From positions 1 to 5,418 of the forward strand of contig JBDSLU010000237.1 in assembly GCA_039916225.1 (NCBI GenBank): a stretch of 5,418 nt of DNA. Reading direction: 5' to 3'. Position 1 is the stretch's first letter, and each line of letters starts with the position of its first letter. A program made the translations under genes and the position numbers. The stretch is from JBDSLU01 sp039916225. GTDB taxonomy: Bacteria > Acidobacteriota > Vicinamibacteria > Vicinamibacterales > Vicinamibacteraceae. The notes beneath the pieces are model-generated. The model was not told where the DNA came from. It ran no database searches and worked only from the letters and a program-made list of their open reading frames with translations. This document shows positions 1 to 5,418 of the stretch, one piece after another.

Positions 1-741
1 CGCCACCGCCGGCGGATTCGCGGCGGCGATGGTGGCCAGGGCGCGCGTGACGATGGGTGCGCGCGGGTCGGGCGCGACGTCGAGCGCGATCAGCGCGGCG
101 CCGACGTCCAACGGCTGCGTGCGCGCGAGCTCGACGACGTGGTCGAGCGCCGTCACCGCGGGGCCGGCGACAGCGGCGAGCCCGGTGGACGATGGCGTCC
201 AGGAGTCGGCGAGGGCGCGGGCACACCACAGGCGCACGCCGCGATCGGAGGCGGCCTCGGCGCACAGCGCGTCGCGATAGGCGGCCAGGCGCGCCGGCCA
301 CGCCGCCGGCACGCCGGGTGCCGCTTCGCGGGTGCGGAGGCGAGCCAGCGCACCGACGGCGGCGCGCTCGAACGGCGTCCGCGCGGGAACCGCCAGCGCA
401 CGGGCGATGGTGGCTTCGACAGCGGCGACGGCGCCCGGCGCACCGGCGGCGGCCTCGTCGAACCGGACCAGCGCCTGGCCCCAGTAGCCGAGCGCGCAAT
501 CCGGATCGTGATCGACGGCGCGATCGAAGGCGGGGCGCGCCGCAACCGGCGCGCGGACGAGGAGCCACGCCGCGCCGAGATCGACGTCGGCGGCGGCCTC
601 GGGTCGGCACGACGCGGACATCGGGACCGGCGCGATCGACGGCGTGGCTGGGGTGTAGCGCTGTGGCGAGGCACCGGTCACAGGCGCGAGCGCCGCGGCC
701 GACGCCGCCAGGGCGATCAGGACCGCGCCGCGACGGCTCAC
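1..741 (-). CDS. Exported TPR-like protein, C-terminus beyond window edge
   Basis: The frame starting at the GTG at 741 stays open to base 1 (247 codons, no stop), so the gene is truncated by the window edge. The GTG overlaps the stop of the upstream triple-RidA gene as GTGA (738-741), a common sign of translational coupling; only a weak AAGAG lies upstream. Residues 1-25 look like a signal peptide: MSRRGAV, a hydrophobic Ala/Leu stretch, then VTGAS as a possible cleavage site. The SRR start might allow Tat export, but the usual Phe is absent. Residues 71-91 (AFDRAVDHDPDCALGYWGQAL) resemble the F..A...DP.CA..YWG.A signature of exported TPR proteins frequent in Acidobacteriota and Gemmatimonadota. 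RTPFERAAVGALARL (121-135) and AAYRDALCAEAASD (153-166) also fit that family in order. No enzymatic motif is visible. The function is unknown, and the TPR call is by eye and moderate. Codon use matches its neighbours. Confidence 0.72.
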   Translation of the reverse strand, partial: MSRRGAVLIALAASAAALAPVTGASPQRYTPATPSIAPVPMSASCRPEAAADVDLGAAWLLVRAPVAARPAFDRAVDHDPDCALGYWGQALVRFDEAAAGAPGAVAAVEATIARALAVPARTPFERAAVGALARLRTREAAPGVPAAWPARLAAYRDALCAEAASDRGVRLWCARALADSWTPSSTGLAAVAGPAVTALDHVVELARTQPLDVGAALIALDVAPDPRAPIVTRALATIAAANPPAVA

Positions 742-1856
742 GGCGTAGCGGCGCTCTTCGCGGCGGTGACCATGATCTCGACGGTGGCGTCCGGCACGAC
801 GAGGGCCGACTGCACGACGACGCCGGCCGGCAGGCCATCGGCACGCGCGTGCGACAACTCGCTCAGCACGCTCGCGGCGACGCCAGGCCCGGTCACGTAG
901 ATCAGCGCCTCGCTGACGTCGGCCCAGGTGTAGCCGGCCTGCCCGAGCGTCTGGCCGACGCGGGTGACGATCTCGCGGGTCTGCGTCGTCGTGTCGATAC
1001 GCGCGCCGGCCGCGTTGCCGAGCATGCCGGCGACGAACAGACGGCCACCGGCGACAATGCCTGGGCTGAAGGGCAGCGGCCCGGACGGCCCGACCGCGAC
1101 GCGCCCCGGATCGCGGACCGCGACGAACGTGATCTCGACCTGGAGCGACGGCAGCATCAAGCCGGCCACCACGGTCGCACGCGCGGGCGGCGACATCCCC
1201 GCGAACGCCTGACGATAGACGTCGTTCATCGGCGCGAAGTCGCCGGCCTCGGGAATGTAGACACGCGCGCTGACGACGTCGGCGAAGCCGAAGCCGCCGG
1301 CCGCCAGCAGATCGCGGGCGTTGTCGAGCACGACCTGCGTCTGGAGCCCGACGTCGCCGTCCACCGCGGCACCGTCGGTGCCGCGACGTGACACCAGGCC
1401 GCTCAGCCACAGCGTGTCGCCGCTGCGGATCGCGTAACTGTAGGGATGCCTCGATCGCTGCCACGCGGCCGGGTGGACGACGTCGCGCGGTTCGCCATCC
1501 GGGATCACGACCGCCGAGATCGCGATCGCCGCCGCTTGCTCCACCGGCGGCGCGACCACCGTGGTGCGCGTCGGCGGATCGACCGGGAAGAACGGGGCGT
1601 AGGCCTCGTTCATCGCCGCGAAGTCGGCGGCGTCGCGCAGGTAGACGTGGATGGCGGCGGCGCGCGCGATCGAGACGCCGGCGCGGGACGCCGCCTCACC
1701 GAGACGCTCGAGGACGCACCGCGTCTGTTCGCGGATGCCGCCCTCGACGATGCGGCCCGATCGATCGAGCGGCAGCACCGCCGACAGCACCACGGCGCGG
1801 CCCAAGCGGGCGTGTTCGGCCAGCTGCGGGCTGGGGCCGGATCCGGGACCTGTCAT
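738..1856 (-). CDS. Triple-domain RidA/YjgF family protein
   Basis: A predicted cytoplasmic protein of 372 residues with no signal peptide, built from three consecutive RidA-like domains at roughly 10-118, 135-248 and 258-367. Single-domain RidA is about 130 residues; it forms homotrimers and hydrolyses reactive enamines/imines such as 2-aminoacrylate released by PLP enzymes. By internal alignment, the substrate-binding Arg (R105 in E. coli RidA) and the conserved Glu 15 residues later (E120) are R97/A112 in domain 1, R226/E241 in domain 2 and G345/E360 in domain 3. Only the middle domain therefore keeps both. Domains 1 and 2 keep the N..Y motif (MNEAY at 82-86, MNDVY at 210-214); domain 3 lacks it. 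The ATG start is backed by AGGAAG six bases upstream. The gene overlaps the next one by 4 bases. The RidA fold is secure; deaminase activity and substrate are inference, and a ligand-binding or chorismatase-like relative is possible. Confidence 0.9.
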   Translation of the reverse strand: MTGPGSGPSPQLAEHARLGRAVVLSAVLPLDRSGRIVEGGIREQTRCVLERLGEAASRAGVSIARAAAIHVYLRDAADFAAMNEAYAPFFPVDPPTRTTVVAPPVEQAAAIAISAVVIPDGEPRDVVHPAAWQRSRHPYSYAIRSGDTLWLSGLVSRRGTDGAAVDGDVGLQTQVVLDNARDLLAAGGFGFADVVSARVYIPEAGDFAPMNDVYRQAFAGMSPPARATVVAGLMLPSLQVEITFVAVRDPGRVAVGPSGPLPFSPGIVAGGRLFVAGMLGNAAGARIDTTTQTREIVTRVGQTLGQAGYTWADVSEALIYVTGPGVAASVLSELSHARADGLPAGVVVQSALVVPDATVEIMVTAAKSAATP

Positions 1857-1862
1857 CGTCCA

Positions 1863-1868
1863 CTTCCT
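1863..1868 (-). promoter_or_regulatory. Ribosome binding site of triple RidA gene
   Basis: Read on the minus strand, AGGAAG lies six bases before the ATG at 1856. It fixes that start. The frame continues open upstream but offers no other well-placed start with a Shine-Dalgarno sequence nearby. Confidence 0.65.
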
Positions 1869-1889
1869 GGCACGGCGGTGCGTCGGCGT

Positions 1890-1908
1890 CTCATCATGAG
1901 CTGGCTCA
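1890..1908. promoter_or_regulatory. Overlapping palindromes, candidate operator
   Basis: Two small inverted repeats overlap here: CTCAT-C-ATGAG (1890-1900) and TGAGC-TG-GCTCA (1897-1908). They lie between the divergent genes, just downstream of the candidate minus-strand -10 box, where a repressor could act. Half-sites of five bases can occur by chance and no regulator gene is nearby, so the operator role is speculative. Confidence 0.2.
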
Positions 1909-1914
1909 ATTCTA
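1909..1914 (-). promoter_or_regulatory. Possible -10 element for the RidA operon
   Basis: On the minus strand the hexamer TAGAAT matches the sigma-70 -10 consensus at five of six positions and stands out in otherwise very GC-rich DNA. It lies about 52 bases before the RidA start, which would give a leader of about 45 bases. No good -35 hexamer is visible 16-18 bases further upstream, so this is weak evidence from one box and its position. Confidence 0.3.
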
Positions 1915-1939
1915 GTCCGCGCCGCGCGTCCGGCCGCGC

Positions 1940-1968
1940 TTTACGCCCGCGCCGCTTGCGGGTAAGCT
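1940..1968 (+). promoter_or_regulatory. Possible promoter for the cyclophilin gene
   Basis: TTTACG (1940-1945) resembles a -35 box (four of six) and TAAGCT (1963-1968) a poor -10 box (three of six), with a 17-base spacer. Transcription from it would begin only a few bases before the ATG at 1979, giving a nearly leaderless mRNA. This would fit the lack of a convincing Shine-Dalgarno sequence before that start. The matches are weak and only the spacing is good. Confidence 0.22.
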
Positions 1969-1978
1969 CCAAAATCGC

Positions 1979-2503
1979 ATGTCCAGAGAGCCAGGAACGT
2001 ACGCCAACTTCACCACCAACCAGGGCACCTTCGTCGTCAAGCTGTTCGACGACGTCGCGCCCAAGACCGTCGCCAACTTCGTCGGCCTCGCCGAGGGCAC
2101 CAAGGCGTGGAAGGATCCGGTCACCGACAAGTCGGTGAGCCGGCCGTTCTACGACGGCCTGACGTTCCACCGGGTCATCAAGGGATTCATGATCCAGGGC
2201 GGCTGCCCGCTCGGCACCGGCACCGGCGGCCCCGGCTTCCGCTTCGAGGACGAGTTCTCGCCGCAGGCCCGCCACTCGAGCGCCGGCATCCTGTCGATGG
2301 CCAACTCCGGGCCCGGCACCAACGGGAGCCAGTTCTTCATCACGCTCGGCGCCACGCCGCACCTCGACGGACGCCACTCGGTGTTCGGGGAAGTGGTCGA
2401 GGGCCTCGATGTCATCAAGAACATCGGCCGCGTCAAGACCGGCAGCCAGGATCGCCCGTCGCAGCCGGTGATCATGGAAAAGATCACCATCGAGAAGGTC
2501 TAG
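1979..2503 (+). CDS. Cyclophilin-type peptidyl-prolyl cis-trans isomerase
   Basis: A 174-residue single-domain cyclophilin that should catalyse cis-trans isomerisation of Xaa-Pro bonds in folding proteins. It has no signal peptide, so a cytoplasmic location is expected. The signature FHRVIKGFMIQGG spans residues 63-75 and supplies R65, F70, M71 and Q73, equivalent to R55, F60, M61 and Q63 of human CypA. MANSGPGTNGSQFF (107-120) supplies F120 (F113 equivalent), and LDGRHSVFG (129-137) supplies L129 and H133. The CypA tryptophan (W121) is replaced by H128, as in many bacterial cyclophilins, which usually lowers cyclosporin affinity. The insert GTKAWKDPVTDKSVSRP (40-56) before the signature is of a kind seen in other bacterial cyclophilins. 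The first ATG is used although no good Shine-Dalgarno sequence precedes it; the next in-frame Met is M71, inside the domain. The metalloprotease gene follows 42 bases downstream on the same strand, so co-transcription is plausible. Confidence 0.96.
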   Translation: MSREPGTYANFTTNQGTFVVKLFDDVAPKTVANFVGLAEGTKAWKDPVTDKSVSRPFYDGLTFHRVIKGFMIQGGCPLGTGTGGPGFRFEDEFSPQARHSSAGILSMANSGPGTNGSQFFITLGATPHLDGRHSVFGEVVEGLDVIKNIGRVKTGSQDRPSQPVIMEKITIEKV

Positions 2504-2506
2504 GAA

Positions 2507-2519
2507 GGGCTTCCAGCCC
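2507..2519 (+). other. Small hairpin after the cyclophilin stop
   Basis: GGGCT-TCC-AGCCC forms a five-base-pair stem with a three-base loop beginning four bases after the TAG. There is no T-run after it, and the stem is short. It could stabilise an mRNA end or be chance; I would not call it a terminator. Confidence 0.25.
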
Positions 2520-2534
2520 AACCTCGCCGGCCAT

Positions 2535-2538
2535 AGGA
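2535..2538 (+). promoter_or_regulatory. Ribosome binding site of metalloprotease gene
   Basis: AGGA lies seven bases before the ATG at 2546 and supports that start. It sits in the loop and stem edge of a small inverted repeat, GCCAT-AGG-ATGGC (2530-2542), which could partly hide the site in the mRNA. The other ATG at 2538 opens an overlapping frame that is not a gene. Confidence 0.5.
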
Positions 2539-2545
2539 TGGCGGT

Positions 2546-5227
<2,682 letters not shown>

Positions 5228-5231
5228 GCCA

Positions 5232-5254
5232 GGCGCCGGCCGCGTGCCGGCGCC
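5232..5254 (+). terminator. GC-rich hairpin after the metalloprotease stop
   Basis: GGCGCCGGC-CGCGT-GCCGGCGCC is a perfect nine-base-pair stem with a five-base loop, starting four bases after the TGA. Position and stability suit transcription termination or protection of the mRNA 3' end. There is no T-tract after it, so it is not a classical intrinsic terminator; U-less hairpins are common in high-GC bacteria. Confidence 0.5.
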
Positions 5255-5305
5255 GAGGGGCGCCCAGCGCCGCGAGTAGCAGTCGAACGCACCGGAGGCC
5301 GGCCC

Positions 5306-5331
5306 GCGGCCGCGCGTGAGAGCGCGGCCGC
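5306..5331 (+). other. Perfect 10-bp hairpin just upstream of a ribosome binding site
   Basis: GCGGCCGCGC-GTGAGA-GCGCGGCCGC forms a perfect ten-base-pair, all G/C stem with a six-base loop. It ends four bases before the Shine-Dalgarno sequence of the next gene. It lacks a T-run. It may be a second U-less terminator, a leader hairpin that insulates or regulates the permease mRNA, or a protein-binding palindrome; the sequence does not decide between these. Confidence 0.45.
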
Positions 5332-5335
5332 AAGC

Positions 5336-5342
5336 AAGGGAG
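5336..5342 (+). promoter_or_regulatory. Ribosome binding site of the permease gene
   Basis: AAGGGAG sits seven bases before a GTG at 5350 and is among the best Shine-Dalgarno matches in the window. It is the main support for reading the last bases as the start of a gene. Confidence 0.65.
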
Positions 5343-5349
5343 AACGCCC

Positions 5350-5418
5350 GTGATTTCGTTCGCCGATCTCGCCAAGGACACCCGGCATTCGCTGCGCCTG
5401 TTCCGGCGCAGCCCCGGG
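5350..5418 (+). CDS. Start of a putative MacB/FtsX-type ABC permease
   Basis: Only 23 codons lie in the window, with a GTG start behind a strong Shine-Dalgarno sequence. The peptide begins MISFADLAKDTRHSLRLFRR and continues SPG at the edge. The pattern D-(x)n-R-x-x-L-R-x-F/L-R-R-S-P-G is the typical cytoplasmic N-terminal start of the large MacB-like permeases called acidobacterial duplicated orphan permeases (ADOPs). These are usually about 800 residues, with two FtsX/MacB_PCD modules, and are often not next to an ATPase gene. Those domains are outside the window, so the call rests on the N-terminal motif alone. The gene is on the same strand as the metalloprotease but separated by 122 bases with two hairpins, so it is probably an independent unit. 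Confidence 0.6.
   Translation, partial: MISFADLAKDTRHSLRLFRRSPG

Noticed and set aside
153..674. Minus-strand ATG frame of 173 codons over the left-edge gene
   Set aside because: It is Arg/Pro/Ser-rich with no domain. The other minus frame starting at GTG 741 gives a signal peptide and TPR-like motifs, so this one is a shadow.
57..1391. Long plus-strand open frame of 444 codons opposite the RidA and TPR-like genes
   Set aside because: Its translation is Arg/Ala/Pro-rich low-complexity sequence without domains. It is antisense to two frames that have recognisable families. Long spurious frames are expected in very GC-rich DNA.
1979..2503. Loss of the CypA Trp121 equivalent (H128) in the cyclophilin as evidence of an inactive enzyme
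   Set aside because: Many active bacterial cyclophilins lack this Trp, which mainly affects cyclosporin binding. The catalytic Arg and the Phe/Met/Gln pocket are present.

Overview
The window is a high-GC stretch of bacterial chromosome whose third codon positions are almost always G or C. It holds two divergent gene groups and no RNA gene, mobile element, CRISPR array or defence cassette that I can recognise. The gene content points to an Acidobacteriota genome, perhaps a Vicinamibacteria-type lineage. It has a secreted protein resembling TPR-repeat proteins, a large lipoprotein zinc metalloprotease of the DUF5118/DUF5117 family, and the first codons of an ABC permease of the kind very abundant in that phylum. 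The taxonomic call is inference; Gemmatimonadota or another high-GC group is not excluded.

Left arm, minus strand (1-1856): a 372-residue protein made of three tandem RidA/YjgF-type domains is followed, with a 4-base GTGA stop/start overlap, by a GTG-started exported protein that runs off the left edge. The second gene has no in-window stop and starts with GTG, so it is easy to miss, but its reading frame is open for all 247 codons. It carries a signal peptide and a TPR-like sequence.

Divergent spacer (1857-1978): 122 bases with promoter-like and palindromic sequence, the most AT-rich spot in the left half.

Right arm, plus strand (1979-5418): a cytoplasmic cyclophilin-type peptidyl-prolyl isomerase, then after 42 bases a lipoprotein metalloprotease of 893 residues with a complete HExxHxxGxxH site and Met-turn. 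A 122-base spacer with two perfect GC-rich hairpins follows. Last comes the N-terminus of a putative MacB/FtsX-type permease with a clear ribosome binding site.

The genes do not form a pathway I can name. The left pair couples a predicted cytoplasmic enamine/imine deaminase-like protein to an exported protein. The right group is mainly protein folding and envelope proteolysis. The most unusual item is the triple RidA protein: canonical RidA is a homotrimer, so this chain could fold as a covalent pseudo-trimer, and only its middle domain keeps both signature residues (Arg and Glu).
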